A stretch of 64,000 bases of DNA from Catellatospora sichuanensis (GTDB taxonomy: Bacteria > Actinomycetota > Actinomycetes > Mycobacteriales > Micromonosporaceae), in assembly GCF_007483665.1 (NCBI RefSeq), contig NZ_VIQO01000047.1, positions 25,354 through 89,353 on the forward strand. The letters are read 5' to 3'. Of the stretch, positions 32,951 through 42,300 are shown one piece after another; the stretch's first letter is position 1, and the number at the start of each line of letters is the position of its first letter. The notes under the pieces were generated by a model, which was not told the origin of the DNA, did not search any database, and was given only the letters and a program-made list of their open reading frames with translations. A program made the position numbers and the translations under genes.

Positions 32951-35233
32951 TCAGGACTCTTCAAGTCCTTGCCGTACCGCCTCAGCCAGGGCCGGGTCTG
33001 GCCAGCGCTCAAGGAAGGTCTGAGCTTCGGCTCGCGCCTGCGACGTACACCCGTTCCGTCGATGCAGTTCAAGCCAGGGAAGCACCGTTTCAGGGCTGAA
33101 CACGTCCGGACGCAGCTCGCAGTATGTATCCCATGCGGCGGCTACGCGGTCCTGGCGCAGCTGCGCGAATATGAGCCACCAGCTGATGCCGGCGTCAGGG
33201 CCTACATCTGCTGCTGCCGCTCGAGCTTCACGTTCGGCTCCTGGCCAGTCCTCGACGATGGCCCGTGACTCAACGACGGCATAACGCAGGGACCGTCGAT
33301 GCTCGCTGGGAAGCTCCGTGCCAGCCAGCAGGTCCTTGGCGAGCTGGTCGGCTTCGTCCCGGCGATTCAGATTCGCTAGGATATTGATCTTGTCGTATGC
33401 GGCCTTTGCTGAACCGAAATGGTCCCGCGTCTGGTCGCAGACCAGGAGCGCTTCTTCATAGCGGCCCGCCTTCTGCAACACCTCGATCAGTAGTTCGCCT
33501 GCCGCTGGGGAGGCCGAATGCGAGCGCAGCATGGCGACAGCAGCTTCGGAGTCGCCTGCCAACGCGGCGCTGCGAGCCAGGAACAGCTGACGGTCGGTGT
33601 GGCTGACGTTGCCCCGGATGCCGTGTGCGTCGAGGTCGGACTCGTGCAACTGCCCGAGCCCTGCCAGACGGCTGAGGCAGGTTCGCACCAGCATCGGCGA
33701 CGCCGCGGACTTCAGACCTTCACGCAACATCGCCGCGATAAGGGCTGGATGTGCCATTCCCTCGATGGCGATTGCTCGGACGATGTGCTCGGCGGCCTTA
33801 CCGCTCACGGCGTCCGCGAATGTCAGCGCCAGCCCGCGATCCCTGAGGGCAACAGCCGCAGTTGCGCCGCAGACAGCAACTTCCGGCGTGGTTGACTCGC
33901 GTTCTGTCGCCTGACCACCGAGACGGCTCGGTGTAGCCAGGTCGATGACCTCCCTAAATGCCTGGGACATCAGCCGAGCCTGCACAAGCAGCAGATGGAC
34001 GCCGTGGGTGGGCCCAGCCCAGCGCAGGATCTCCTCGCGGACAGCCAGGCCCAGCTCCTCAGCTTGCCGCAGGTCCGCGCCGGGAAGCACCGAGCGTCCG
34101 GTGATCATCTTTTCCATCAGCGTGCGCGCGATTCCGAGCCGGCCGCCGGTCATACGTGGGAGGCTGGCCGCCGCACGCCTGAAGTGCCGTAGCGCCGTGT
34201 CGAATTCGCTCCGGCGTAGTGCTCGATCACCCATGAACAGCAAAATCCCTGGCTCGCTGTCAAGCATCTCCGGCTGCACGCGATCGATGATCTCATCCAT
34301 TCGTCGTGCTTGGCGGGCGTCGTCGGGCTCGTTAAGCACGCAGTCCGCGACTTGCGCGAAGATGGTTGTAACTCCGTTCTCGGTCGAGCGCCGAAGGAAC
34401 TCTTCTGCCCGGCCCCGATCGCCTGCGGCCAGTGACAACAGGGACGCGATACCCAGCAGCCGCGCGGCGTCGGCGGGGATGGACGCTGCTGCTGCAGCGA
34501 ACGCTGTTGCGCCTACATCAGAATGTCCATGCTCGTTGGCATAGGCTCCGACGGCCGCCTCGAGCAGACCGCGTCCTCGGGGCGACCATTGACCGGTTTG
34601 GGCAAGCAGTCTTTCGGCCGCCGCGCGTGGCTCGAACCGTCCGTCTGCCAGCTCACGAGCCACGCGCATTGCCCCGTCGATGTCACGCCCTCGTGCGGCG
34701 TCGAGCATCTCCACGGCAGAGCCTGGCAGCAGAGACATGGCCGTGCTAAGAACGTCGGCGGTAGCTGCCGGCTGTCCGAACGCGATCGCTTTTAGAGCGT
34801 CCGCCGCGTTCAGGTCGAGTCTGTTGCCTTCGGGGACGACGATCGTCCATGCCTTCTTCGTGAACGTGATCTGATCGCTGGTGACATGTACCCAGAACAC
34901 GTCCTTGGTCTCCGGATTGGCCAGCAGGACGAGCACATGCAACGAATGCGCGAGCCAGTACCTGAGATGCTTGTTCTCGCCTTTGAAGACCCATCCACCG
35001 TCTCGGCGTTGCTTGAAGAACGAGGGACCGCATTTGATCTGAAGCGCGATCAACCGCCCGGACGGTGTCCGGTTCGAGTAGAAGAACTCAGCTTGAGCAT
35101 CGATCCCGTAGTCGACGCCCATCTGCTCACGAACGTGCCAGCCGAGGTCAGCGAACGCGAGTGTGGACAGGGCGACGCCCTGGCGCTCATGATCTGCGGT
35201 TGAGCGTATCCGGCCTGTAGCCGCAGACATCAT
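32951..35233 (-). CDS. DUF4365 nuclease-like domain fused to TPR-like repeats
   Basis: A 760-residue protein. Residues about 15-150 match DUF4365, a restriction-endonuclease-like fold: VDYGIDAQAEFF, then GRLIALQIKCGPSFF (the E and QxK of a PD-(D/E)xK-type core), FWVHVTSDQITFTKKAWTI. The remaining 600 residues are Ala-rich helical repeats of the tetratricopeptide kind (for example FDTALRHFRRAAASLPRMTG, SEAAVAMLRSHSASPAAGEL, RYEEALLVCDQTRDHFGSAK). Such fusions occur in defence islands, with the TPR part as a sensor or partner-binding arm and the nuclease part as effector; that role is inferred. The start M at 35233 is the first of two adjacent Met codons. It is convergent with the PIN-like gene and stands apart from the GNAT pair by 60 bases. 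Confidence 0.7.
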   Translation of the reverse strand: MMSAATGRIRSTADHERQGVALSTLAFADLGWHVREQMGVDYGIDAQAEFFYSNRTPSGRLIALQIKCGPSFFKQRRDGGWVFKGENKHLRYWLAHSLHVLVLLANPETKDVFWVHVTSDQITFTKKAWTIVVPEGNRLDLNAADALKAIAFGQPAATADVLSTAMSLLPGSAVEMLDAARGRDIDGAMRVARELADGRFEPRAAAERLLAQTGQWSPRGRGLLEAAVGAYANEHGHSDVGATAFAAAAASIPADAARLLGIASLLSLAAGDRGRAEEFLRRSTENGVTTIFAQVADCVLNEPDDARQARRMDEIIDRVQPEMLDSEPGILLFMGDRALRRSEFDTALRHFRRAAASLPRMTGGRLGIARTLMEKMITGRSVLPGADLRQAEELGLAVREEILRWAGPTHGVHLLLVQARLMSQAFREVIDLATPSRLGGQATERESTTPEVAVCGATAAVALRDRGLALTFADAVSGKAAEHIVRAIAIEGMAHPALIAAMLREGLKSAASPMLVRTCLSRLAGLGQLHESDLDAHGIRGNVSHTDRQLFLARSAALAGDSEAAVAMLRSHSASPAAGELLIEVLQKAGRYEEALLVCDQTRDHFGSAKAAYDKINILANLNRRDEADQLAKDLLAGTELPSEHRRSLRYAVVESRAIVEDWPGAEREARAAAADVGPDAGISWWLIFAQLRQDRVAAAWDTYCELRPDVFSPETVLPWLELHRRNGCTSQARAEAQTFLERWPDPALAEAVRQGLEES

Positions 35234-35293
35234 CTGCGCAATCCTCCATCAGCTGTGACTCCGGCGGTCACAGCAGCCAGCTGGTCGGTGCCC

Positions 35294-35824
35294 TCAGTCG
35301 GTCGTGGAAGTCAGGGCGACGTAGTTCGGTCGCGACAGGCTCGCGAGCCGGGTCGTGAACCCATGGCGGCCGACGAAGCTCAGCGAGCGGCCATTCTGCT
35401 GATGCACCCTGCACCATACGGCGTGGTTCGGAAACTCCCTCGCTATTTCACGAGCAGTCGCGTCCATGATGACGTTGCTGACGCGGTGGTCGTCACCTAT
35501 CGTTGCGCCCTGCCAGTCGCAGGAGACAGCTATGAGCGAGAGACACACAGATGGAATGATGCCGTCGCCGTCGCTAAGAGAGTCGCTTCGCTCGTAAGCG
35601 GAGACAGCGAGCAATTCACCGGATTCCCGCAGAGCGAGGAGCAAGATTCTGCTGTCCACCTCGGCCGCTGCGCTGCCGAATGCCCACTCAACGAGACTGT
35701 CTCGGATGTGATCCTCGACTTCCGTTTCCCAGAGCACATCCGACAACGCACATTTAAACTCGCGGAACAGCGGTTCGTGCTTCCGGTTCCCGCGCACGAT
35801 CTTCCATGGCAGGGGTTCGGTCAC
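35294..35824 (-). CDS. GNAT-family N-acetyltransferase-like protein
   Basis: A 176-residue protein. The GNAT pattern is seen in LLLALRESGELLAVSAYERSD (central strands), SLIAVSCDWQGATIG, the helix SNVIMDATAREIAREFPN, and CRVHQQNGRSLSFVGRHGF (motif B: a strand, then N, then GF). The acetyl-CoA loop is not the usual Q-x-x-G-x-G, so activity is uncertain. The start GTG (35824) overlaps the stop of the upstream gene (GTGA), which is why it is preferred to the ATG at 35875. The coupling to an unrelated 282-residue protein recalls a toxin-antitoxin or operon pair, but the partner is not a ribbon-helix-helix antitoxin. Codon use and GC are below those of the neighbouring genes. Confidence 0.6.
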   Translation of the reverse strand: MTEPLPWKIVRGNRKHEPLFREFKCALSDVLWETEVEDHIRDSLVEWAFGSAAAEVDSRILLLALRESGELLAVSAYERSDSLSDGDGIIPSVCLSLIAVSCDWQGATIGDDHRVSNVIMDATAREIAREFPNHAVWCRVHQQNGRSLSFVGRHGFTTRLASLSRPNYVALTSTTD

Positions 35825-36669
35825 AGGTCGTCTTCTACGGCCACGGCGGGGGTGCTGTACGGTCGCGTAGCCCATGCAGCGCGGCGCAGCGCAGCAGCGT
35901 CCTGAGTCGAAATGCTTACTGGCTCACGTTGAGCGGAGAAGACCGATCGCTCTGCCGCAGGGATCCAAGTACCGGCCAATAAGGCGCGACCGGTGTTAGC
36001 CACGTCGATCGCAGGAAGGATGTCCTGCACTATGTGCGTGCCGTGTGAAAATATGAGACGAACGACGACGACAGCTGGATTCTTGAGATCTCTATGGACG
36101 ACGTCTGCCGCTCCCAGTGGTAGATCCTCTACGTTGCCGTCGCTTAAGCGTAGCTTTACTCGAGTGGTATCGACGTCGTCTACCCAAGCCGAAATCGCGT
36201 CGCGAATGACGAGGTCGTTAAAGGTCGCGAAAAGTTGACTTCGCGCTTCGTCTGCCGCTTGCGCACATTGCGCGGCTGCCGAGATGAGCTCCTCGGTCGC
36301 CTCTAAGGGTATCGCCCCTTGCGCAAACGCCCTTGCCGCTCCTATGGGCAGCTTAGATACCAGGGTCATCAAGCGGCGATATTCAGGCCTTGATTCGACA
36401 CGCCTGGCTTCGATCTTCACAAGATTGGCCTGGGCGGTATGGCCGTTTCTTTCCAGGCGCAGTGCATCGATTAGCAGACTACTGTGCATCCAGGTCGCTA
36501 CAGGTGCCGGCGTCGGCCCAGCCGCAGTGTCGGCTACCTTCTCACCGTTTCGCACGAAGTACAACTTGCGGCGCTTGAGGCGCCGAGATTCGCGGGACGC
36601 CCGCTGCGGCGCCTGGTCGACACCGCCCATGTCGGTTACAGGCCAGACCGCAAGCGTCATGTCTGCCAT
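35821..36669 (-). CDS. Unknown protein, partner of the GNAT gene
   Basis: A 282-residue protein from ATG 36669 (MADMTLAVWPVTDMGG). I do not recognise its family. It has a basic patch (QRASRESRRLKRRKLYFV), a helical middle (EYRRLMTLVSKLPIGAARAF, IPLEATEELISAAAQCAQAA) and a beta-rich C-terminal half (DTTRVKLRLSDGNVEDLP, VVVVRLIFSHGTHIVQDILP). No membrane segment or signal peptide. It overlaps the GNAT gene by GTGA, so the pair is expressed together. The lower GC and less biased codons of this pair, compared with both flanks, suggest recent transfer. Possible roles include regulator or antitoxin-like partner; nothing in the sequence decides. Confidence 0.5.
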   Translation of the reverse strand: MADMTLAVWPVTDMGGVDQAPQRASRESRRLKRRKLYFVRNGEKVADTAAGPTPAPVATWMHSSLLIDALRLERNGHTAQANLVKIEARRVESRPEYRRLMTLVSKLPIGAARAFAQGAIPLEATEELISAAAQCAQAADEARSQLFATFNDLVIRDAISAWVDDVDTTRVKLRLSDGNVEDLPLGAADVVHRDLKNPAVVVVRLIFSHGTHIVQDILPAIDVANTGRALLAGTWIPAAERSVFSAQREPVSISTQDAAALRRAAWATRPYSTPAVAVEDDL

Positions 36670-36933
36670 GTTACTTGACAGAAGCACTGGCTCCAATGCG
36701 TGCCACGTGCGCAAACAGAGCCTCAAGGCCGTCGGTGCGAGGCTGGAGCCAGCCTGCCGTCAGGACAGCCCGCTTTGTGGGCATTTCGTGTGAGCGGCAA
36801 TTGGGCCTCTGCATAACGTCAGCAGCCGACACGCTGACGTTCGACCACGATGCTTGATCAGACTTGCCGACCCAGGCTTACCCGACCCGAGCGGCGGACT
36901 TCAGCGACGGCCGGCCACGGCACAATATTCCGC

Positions 36934-38268
36934 ATGTCGGTATTTCGATCGCGTCGTGTTGAAGCAATCTTGGGATCGCGCGTTGACGAGCTCACGTTCG
37001 GCCACGTGGTCAGCCTGGTCGGCCAGGCGCGCGAAGCCTATGACCTCGACTTCAAGCAGGAGCTGTATAGCGGCTCCGACAGGGGCAAGCGTGATCTTTG
37101 CAGTGATGTCGCCGCGATGGCCAACACTGCTGGCGGCGTGATCCTCGTCGGCGTCCAGGATGAGCACGCGACCGCGAGCGGAGTGCCGGGGGTAGAGGTC
37201 ACCGACGACGTGATCAATCGGATTCGGCAGGTCGTAGCAGGAGGCGTCACTCCACTGCCCCAGTTTGACGTCTTCGGAGTTCAAGACCCGGGCCAAGCCA
37301 GCCGCGGTGTTCTGGTTATCGCGGTACCGCGGAGTCCGACGCGACCGCACGGCGTCTTGATCAACGAAGGACTACGGTTCCCGAGGAGGAACGGCGCAAC
37401 CATCGCCTACTTGGCTGAGCCCGAGGTCGCCGATGCGTACCGTGAGCGTTTTCGACGAGCCGACGACGCCGATCGGACGCTACGGCAGTACGAGGCCAGC
37501 GTGATCAGCATGCTGAGGCCGGGCCAGTTCAGCTACCTGGTGCTGAGCCTCCAGCCTGACGTGCTCGGCGATGTGACGATTGATACAGCGTCCCTACGTA
37601 CCTTCAAGAATGACGTCGTAGGGCGCTCGGTCAGGATCTTTGACAGCGAATGCACGTGGTCGGATGCCCGCGTCGCGAGCGGCCGGTTCATCGCAGTGCA
37701 TACCTACAACGAGGACCGCTCTCCGACGTACATGGCGTGTGAACTCTACCGAACGGGCGGAGGCGCCATCGCGATCATGATCGGCAGGCCACCCGATGGC
37801 CCGACCTCCCACGAAGCAGCCGACGAGTCCCGTCACGACGTGAGCGACGAGCAGTGCGTCGACGCGGTGCTGGGTGCGCTGATGTTTCTCGGGTGGCACG
37901 CCCGTGACCGCGCCGCAACCGGAGGCACCGTCAGCGTGCGTGCCACCACGTGGCCCAATGCAGCTTCTGACCTTGTGACCTACCGCTCTTATCAGTCACG
38001 GACCAGGATCGGCGTTCTCGACGCAGAGCGACCCCCCATGTTCGAGAGCGTATTCGATCTTGACGACATTGCCGAGCCGGGCTCAGCCCTCGTTGCAGCC
38101 GCAAGCCGAATGGCCTCTGGCCTCCTCCAAGGCTTCGGCCTACCGGAAGCACCTCAGCTGTCACCGACAGGTGCCGTGCGCATCAACTACTGGTCGGGCT
38201 ACCGGCGAAACGCGGTCACATCATGGACGACCGAGCACAACATTGAGATCTCCAAGGAGTCGATCTAG
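36934..38268 (+). CDS. AlbA_2/Schlafen-type putative ATP-binding protein
   Basis: A 444-residue protein. The N-terminal region (about residues 20-150) is the AlbA_2/Schlafen-type domain: EAYDLDFKQELYSGSDRGKR, LCSDVAAMANTAGGVILVGV, and later GVLVIAVPRSPTRPHGV with LRFPRRNGATIAYL. This fold is annotated as a divergent AAA-4/DNA-binding domain and occurs in regulators and in defence proteins. The C-terminal half (about 200-444) has no family I recognise. ATG 36934 is preferred; the frame is open from 36850. The first part shows a lower-GC start region and the gene is isolated, with an inverted repeat 270 bases downstream. A role in phage defence or DNA-damage response is possible from context only. 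Confidence 0.6.
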   Translation: MSVFRSRRVEAILGSRVDELTFGHVVSLVGQAREAYDLDFKQELYSGSDRGKRDLCSDVAAMANTAGGVILVGVQDEHATASGVPGVEVTDDVINRIRQVVAGGVTPLPQFDVFGVQDPGQASRGVLVIAVPRSPTRPHGVLINEGLRFPRRNGATIAYLAEPEVADAYRERFRRADDADRTLRQYEASVISMLRPGQFSYLVLSLQPDVLGDVTIDTASLRTFKNDVVGRSVRIFDSECTWSDARVASGRFIAVHTYNEDRSPTYMACELYRTGGGAIAIMIGRPPDGPTSHEAADESRHDVSDEQCVDAVLGALMFLGWHARDRAATGGTVSVRATTWPNAASDLVTYRSYQSRTRIGVLDAERPPMFESVFDLDDIAEPGSALVAAASRMASGLLQGFGLPEAPQLSPTGAVRINYWSGYRRNAVTSWTTEHNIEISKESI

Positions 38269-38401
38269 CAGGCTCGCAAGCCACATCGCGTCGCCATTCT
38301 CCCGACATCGTCGAACTCGCACAGCGGACGACTGCCAGCCACCGGGGAATGGCATGCATACCAGATTCGCTGCTTCTTGGGTCGAAATCCACAAGCCGGA
38401 G

Positions 38402-38410
38402 TTATCCACA
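38402..38410 (+). promoter_or_regulatory. DnaA-box-like sequence TTATCCACA
   Basis: An exact match to the classical DnaA box. Only one copy was noticed here, so it does not define an origin by itself; chance occurrence is possible in 64 kb, though AT-rich 9-mers are rare in this GC-rich DNA. Confidence 0.3.
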
Positions 38411-38541
38411 GCTCGCCGAATTCCTCGGTTGATAGCCGTCGACTTTCGGGAGAAGGTAGCTGCCGCGGCGAGACCACTCCAGCGGTGCCGGCCACGCCTA
38501 CGGGAGGTGGGGCACCTGACGCAGCAGGTCACCGCGCATTC

Positions 38542-38587
38542 GGATGCGGGCTGCCCAAGGATCAACGGGGGTGGGCAGCCCGCATCC
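38542..38587. terminator. 16-base perfect inverted repeat (14-base loop)
   Basis: Arms at 38542-38557 and 38572-38587 match perfectly, starting GGATGCGGG. It lies between the AlbA_2 gene and lexA and could end the former. No T run follows. A role as a protein-binding or recombination site is an alternative. Confidence 0.45.
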
Positions 38588-38649
38588 ACACGGGTGGCGA
38601 CGGGATACGTGCCGCTATTAGCACACCTGATCGATTATCATGTGGCATT

Positions 38650-39300
38650 GTGACCAGCGACGAGGTCGGCCTCGGGCATGGCCGAAAACCGCTTACGAAC
38701 CGCCAGCAGCAGATCTTGGCTGGTATCAGACGATTGGGAGAGCTGCACGGCTATCCGCCGACCGTGCGGGAGATCGCGGCCGAGGTCGGCCTGGCTTCGC
38801 CTTCGTCTGTCGCTCATCACATCAAGGTTCTCCAGCAGCGTGGGTTGATCCGCCGTGACGCCGAGCGCTCCCGAGCCGTCGACGCGCGTCCTGCTGGTAA
38901 CGATGACGTCCCCGCAGATACCGGCAACCTGGTGTTCGTTCCCTTGGTCGGAACCATCGCCGCAGGTCAGCCCGTTCTGGCCGAGGAGTCGGTCGAGCAA
39001 GTCCTTCCGCTTCCGCGCGAGCTGGTGGGCGGCGGGGTGCTGTTCGGGCTGCGGGTCCGCGGGGACTCCATGGTCGAGGCGGCTATCTGCGACGGTGATG
39101 TCGTCGTGGTCAGGCAGCAGCCGACGGCCGACAACGGCGATATGGTTGCTGCTTTGATCGATGGTGAGGCGACGGTGAAGGTCTACCACCGTGTGAGCGG
39201 CCGTACGCAGTTGTTGCCGCGAAACAGCGCGTACGCTCCCATCGTCGGCGACCACGCAATTGTTCTGGGCCGGGTGGTGGCGGTCCTTCGTCGCATCTGA
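38650..39300 (+). CDS. lexA: LexA repressor
   Basis: A 216-residue protein of standard LexA length. Residues about 15-80 form the winged helix ([40 protein letters not shown]). The self-cleavage site Ala105-Gly106 (TIAAGQP), nucleophile Ser140 ([12 protein letters not shown]) and general base Lys177 ([10 protein letters not shown]) are all present, so RecA-stimulated autocleavage is expected. It represses SOS genes. The GTG at 38650 is chosen because the family alignment begins there. It is convergent with dnaE2 and 16 bases from its stop; the imuA' operator 5.6 kb away has the matching box. This is probably an extra lexA of the cassette, but a single chromosomal lexA cannot be excluded. Confidence 0.93.
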   Translation: MTSDEVGLGHGRKPLTNRQQQILAGIRRLGELHGYPPTVREIAAEVGLASPSSVAHHIKVLQQRGLIRRDAERSRAVDARPAGNDDVPADTGNLVFVPLVGTIAAGQPVLAEESVEQVLPLPRELVGGGVLFGLRVRGDSMVEAAICDGDVVVVRQQPTADNGDMVAALIDGEATVKVYHRVSGRTQLLPRNSAYAPIVGDHAIVLGRVVAVLRRI

Positions 39301-39315
39301 CCGCCGCACGAATCG

Positions 39316-42300
39316 TCAGCGGAAGTCCCTGCTGACGACCGTTGTCGCGATGGGAAGCGGACTCAGGTGCTCTGCGACCAGGTTGATCACCCCCGACGCC
39401 GACTGCAGCGTTCCCCGGATGACCAGGGCTGGGCTCGACTTTGCGATCTTGCCGAACCTAGCCCAGGCGCCTTCAGAGACCACGACATTGAGGATTCCGG
39501 TCTCGTCCTCAAGGCTGAGGAACGTGACACCGCGGGCGGTCGCCGGCCGCTGCCTGTGGGTGACCAGCCCGCCAACGTGCACCCTCGTCCTGTCCGGCAC
39601 GCCAGCCAGGTGGGCGACCGGCAGCACTCCAGCGGTGTCCAGGCGGCCGCGCACGAGATGGATGGGGTGGCTGTCCGGGGACAGGCCGGTGGCTACGACG
39701 TCGGCAACGAGCAGGTCGACGTCAGTCATACCGGGCAGTGTCGGTGCCTGCATCCCGGTGACAGTGCCGGGCAGCCGGTCGGGGGTGTCGCGGACGGCGG
39801 CGCCTGCGGCCCACAGAGCTTCGCGGCGGCCGAGGGCGAGCGAGGCGAACGCGTCGGCGGTGGCCAGCGCTTCGAGTTGGCCGACGGTGAGGCCGCAGCG
39901 TCGGGCGAGGTCGCTCATGCTGGTGAACGGTCCGTCGGCGTCTCGAGCGGCGATGATCCGTTTGGCGGTGTCTTCGGAGATGGTGTCGACCTGGTCGAGG
40001 CCGAGGCGTACGACGGGCCCGCCGAGGCCCCATTCGTGGGGCTGCTCGCCGGGGGCCGATCCCCAGCGGGTGTCTGCGGTGGTTTCCAGGGTCGCTTTGG
40101 CGCCGCTGGCGTTGATGCACGGCCGGCGGACCTGGACGCCGTGGCGGCGGGCGTCGTCGACGAGGCTTTGGGGGTTGTAGAACCCCATCGGTTGGGCTTT
40201 GAGCAGCGCGGCGAGGAACGGGGCGGGGTGGTAGCGCTTTAGCCAGGCGCTGGCGTAGACGAGGTAGGCGAAGCTCATCGCGTGTGACTCGGGGAAGCCG
40301 TAGTTGGCGAACGCCGCAAGTTTGAGGAAGATGTCGTCGGCGGTGGCGCCGGTGATGCCGTTGGCGGCCATGCCGGCGAACAGGCGGTCTTTGAGGGCGT
40401 CCATCTTGGCGGCGCTGCGTTTGGAGCCCATCGCGCGGCGCAGCTGGTCGGCCTCGGCGGGGGTGAACCCGGCGACGTCGACGGCGAGCTGCATCATCTG
40501 TTCCTGCCATAGGGGCACGCCGAGGGTTTTCTCGAGGCTGTTGCGCATGAGCGGGTGAGCGTAGGTGGGCTGTTCGAGTCCGTTGCGGCGGCGGATGTAG
40601 GGGTGGACGGATCCGCCTTGGATGGGGCCGGGGCGGATGAGGCCGACTTCGACGACGAGGTCGTAGAACGTGCGGGGTTTGAGGCGGGGCAGGGTCGACA
40701 TCTGGGCGCGGGATTCGACTTGGAAGACCCCTACGCTGTCGGCGCGGCAGAGCATGGCGTAGACCTCGGGGTCGCTGCAGTCGAGGTCGCCGAGGTCGAG
40801 GGTCTGGTCGAGGAAGTCGAACGCGTAGTGCAGGGCGCTGAGCATGCCCAGGCCGAGCAGGTCGAACTTGGTCAGGCCGGCGTCGGCGGCGGAGTCTTTG
40901 TCCCATTGCAGGACGGTGCGTTTGTCCATGCGGGCGTGTTCGATGGGGCAGACTTCGGCGACTTCGCGGTGGCAGATGACCATGCCGCCGGAGTGGATGC
41001 CAAGGTGGCGTGGTGCTTCCAGGAGTTGTCGCGCGTAGGTGACGACGTGGATGGGGATGCCGTCGACGGCGTCGTCGGCGATGTCGGACCACCGGTCGAG
41101 CTGTTTGGACCAGGCGTCTTGCTGGCCTGGGGAGTAGCCGAATGCGCGGGCGACGTCGCGGACGGCGCTGCGGGGCCGGTAGGTGATGACGTTAGCGACC
41201 AGCGCGGAGTTGCGGCGGCCGTGTTTGTCGTAGACGTACTGGATGACTTCTTCGCGGCGGTCGGATTCGATGTCGACGTCGATGTCGGGTGGTCCGTCGC
41301 GTTCGGGGGCCAGGAACCGTTCGAACAGCAGGCGTTGGGCGACGGGGTCGACGTTGGTGATCCGCAGGGCGTAGCAGACGGCGCTGTTGGCGGCTGAGCC
41401 TCGGCCTTGGCAGTAGATGTCGGCTGAGGCGCAGAACCGGACGATGTCCCAGACGACGAGGAAGTAGCCGGGGAACTTCAGGTCTTCGATCATGGCGAGT
41501 TCGTGGTCGATCTGCGCCCACGCGTCGGGGTGCGCCTGGCGGGGGCCGTAGCGGCGCTGGGCGCCTTCGTAGGTCAGCTGCCGCAGGTAGCTGGCTTCGG
41601 TGTGACCTGCGGGGACGTCGAACGGCGGCAGCTCCGGTGCGATCAGGGACAGGTCGAAGGCGCATTCGCGTCCCAGGGTTGCGGCGTGCGCGACCGCTGT
41701 GGGGAAGTCGACGAAGCGGGCTGCCTGCTCGGCGCCACCGCGTAGGTGGGCGGTAGCGGCTGCGGGCAGGTACGGGTCGAGCTCGTCCAGGGACGTGCGG
41801 GCCCGGACCGCGGCGATGACCGCGGCGAGCCGGCCCCGGGCGGGGGCGTCGTAGTGGACGTTGCCTGTCGCCACGACCGGCAGTCCCGCAGCGGCGGCGA
41901 GGTCGGCCAGGGCGTCGTTGCGGTCGCCGTCGAGCGGGGTGCCGTGGTCGATCAGCTCGACGGCGACGTTGTCCGGGCCGAACAGCGCGGTCAGGCGGTC
42001 GAGTTCCCGGCTGGCAGCGGTGGGGCCCTGGCTGAGCAGCGCCGCGGGGACGGCGCCTTTGCGGCAGCCGGTCAGGGCGATGACGTGTCCGGCGAGGCCT
42101 GCGGCCATGGCGTCGAGGTCGTAGACGGGTTTGCCTTTCTCGCCGCCGGCCAGATGCGCGGTCGACAGCATCCCGGACAGGCGGTGGTAGCCCTCCTGGC
42201 CGCGGGCGAGCAGGAGCAGGTGCTGGCCGGCGGGGTCGGGTACGCCGGTCTGCGCGCCGGGTAGGTCCAGGGACACCTCGACGCCGTAGACGGTCGGTAG

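Larger units (their letters stand above)
38269..38649. other. Intergenic stretch before lexA
   Basis: About 380 bases with no supported gene; the open frame that reads through to lexA from 38377 starts well before any plausible lexA start. The stretch holds a perfect TTATCCACA (38402-38410) and a 16-base perfect inverted repeat (38542-38587). No GAAC-N4-GTTC LexA box was found upstream of lexA. Confidence 0.5.

Noticed and set aside
38377..38649. N-terminal extension of lexA
   Set aside because: LexA homology starts at about 38650, and the extension crosses the inverted repeat and non-coding sequence.
39722..41092. Long minus-strand Arg/Pro-rich frame within dnaE2
   Set aside because: It lies inside dnaE2 in another phase and encodes only Arg/Pro/His-rich sequence.
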